Shown here one piece after another: positions 63,334-64,000 of a stretch of DNA of 64,000 nucleotides. Made by a program: the position numbers and the translations under genes. Position 1 is the first letter of the stretch. The number at the start of each line of letters is the position of its first letter. The notes beneath the pieces were generated by a model. The model made no database searches. It was not told the DNA's origin and saw only the letters and a list, made by a program, of their open reading frames with translations. Source of the stretch: Oscillospiraceae bacterium (GTDB taxonomy: Bacteria > Bacillota > Clostridia > Oscillospirales > Ruminococcaceae); contig JAEDJD010000002.1 in the NCBI GenBank assembly GCA_016296505.1, forward strand, positions 62,001 to 126,000, in the 5' to 3' direction.

Positions 63334-64000
63334 TTTCCTTCCTCCTTGTCATTGGTGATAATGGTGAAATCGTCCACCCCATCGATCAGCGAGAGCGTTC
63401 TGCCGTTCTTCCAGATCATGTGAATATTGCCCCCGTCATCAACGTACTGAACCTCGCCGATCGTTCCTTCCGGAACCGGTGCATAGGGATCGTCCATATG
63501 GTTCAGGCGGATGTGTGTGCCTGCAGGATAACGCTCCCGCAGTCGGCGCAGTTTTCGGTCAGTTCGGAACATTCTGACAAGCTCGTCCTGCGAAATATCA
63601 AACGTCTGATATGGACTGATGCCTGACGGTACTTTGTAGGATGGGATATATTCTTCATTGATGAAATTCAAAATGCCACTCGTATCAGAATAATTAAGCT
63701 CTCTGAGACGATATTTTGCTGCTTCCTTTGAAACATTGAAGTATGCCGCAATTTCCTTGATGATCGCTTCATACATTGCAAACTCGTTCATCCATGCGTA
63801 TTTTGGAAGAAGCTCCTGCATTTTCTCATCAACCCACTCATCAAGCATCAGAATACGGGGTGTGAGACGGTTGGCCTGCCATTCCATTTTGCTGATCTCC
63901 TTGAGGTCATCTTCATCAAGCGGAAGATGCTCCTCTTCGATCGGCTCAAAGTATTCGTGCAGTTCCTCGATATAGTTCTCCTGAAACATGAAAAACAGGC
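63330..64000 (-). CDS. Partial gene: ImmA/IrrE-like C-terminal part with DUF4314 domain
   Basis: At least 219 residues; the frame is open to the window edge and the ATG at 63989 has no ribosome site, so the 5' end probably lies beyond. The first part (EWQANRLTPRILM, then IAAYFNVSKEAAKYRLREL) looks like the C-terminal half of ImmA/IrrE metallopeptidases; the zinc HExxH would be outside the window. The C-terminus (GTHIRLNHMDDPYAPVPEGT, then GNIHMIWKNGRTLSLI) is a DUF4314 domain. Such genes are common on mobile elements of gut Clostridia. Confidence 0.7.
   Translation of the reverse strand, partial: LFFMFQENYIEELHEYFEPIEEEHLPLDEDDLKEISKMEWQANRLTPRILMLDEWVDEKMQELLPKYAWMNEFAMYEAIIKEIAAYFNVSKEAAKYRLRELNYSDTSGILNFINEEYIPSYKVPSGISPYQTFDISQDELVRMFRTDRKLRRLRERYPAGTHIRLNHMDDPYAPVPEGTIGEVQYVDDGGNIHMIWKNGRTLSLIDGVDDFTIITNDKEEGK

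Overview
The window reads as chromosomal DNA of a Gram-positive gut-type Clostridia member, most like Ruminococcus or a close Oscillospiraceae relative. This is inferred from gene content only: threonine-rich extracellular linkers behind single membrane anchors, a GH26 mannanase next to a GH130 mannoside phosphorylase, a FeoA-FeoB fusion, NspC, the ywiB-argS pair, and sigma-A promoters with 17-base spacers. TTG starts behind strong Shine-Dalgarno sequences are common. No rRNA or CRISPR array was seen. One tRNA gene, the initiator tRNA, is present.

Layout. 0.2-4.1 kb (minus): tex, a metallophosphoesterase and an MscS channel. 4.5-7.8 kb: a divergent D-Ala-D-Ala ligase homologue, a DUF1934 protein and argS. 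8.1-13.8 kb: a PucR/CdaR-type regulator, then the cell-wall cluster ftsE-ftsX-M23 endopeptidase-S41 protease. 13.8-16.6 kb: mannan use (GH26, GH130). 16.7-21.7 kb: ppk, an AI-2E family permease, an ECF S component and coaX. 21.7-28.9 kb (minus): an HTH-desulfoferrodoxin-like regulator, an overlapping four-gene RNA-modification operon (ttcA-like, tsaD, trmN6-like, rsmI), a small amphipathic-repeat protein, an FkbH-like protein and a cell-wall amidase. 29.1-32.4 kb: nspC and feoAB. 32.5-39.1 kb (minus): cmk, a PlsC/VanY-like fusion, an anchored glycosidase-like protein and a degenerate Rnf-like D-E-A module. 39.2-43.1 kb: a MecA-like adaptor, rpe, a PdaA-like deacetylase, a histidine phosphatase and small membrane proteins. 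43.3-47.1 kb: an XRE regulator, rnfC, rnfD and a ribbon-helix-helix protein. 47.1-50.3 kb: two lipoproteins, a radical SAM protein and a HAD phosphatase. 50.4-58.6 kb: a large PAS/hybrid-kinase-like protein, a metallopeptidase lipoprotein, a P-type-ATPase-like protein and rlmB. 58.7-64 kb: an accessory-looking edge with a serine recombinase, tRNA-fMet, an AT-rich DUF4209-like gene with a damaged 5' end, two gamma-glutamylcyclotransferase-like genes and an ImmA/DUF4314-like fragment. A duplicated promoter module flanks one of the cyclotransferase genes.

The most striking theme is the number of enzyme-like proteins that keep a family fold but have lost catalytic or cofactor residues. These are a P-type ATPase without DKTGT, a hybrid histidine kinase without its G-box or receiver Asp, a VanY-like peptidase without a zinc His and the catalytic Glu, Rnf A/E/D homologues without Fe-S cysteines or the FMN threonine, a Ddl homologue with an altered acceptor site, and a superoxide-reductase-like domain on an HTH protein. 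All calls rest on reading the sequence by eye. No database search or structure prediction was run.
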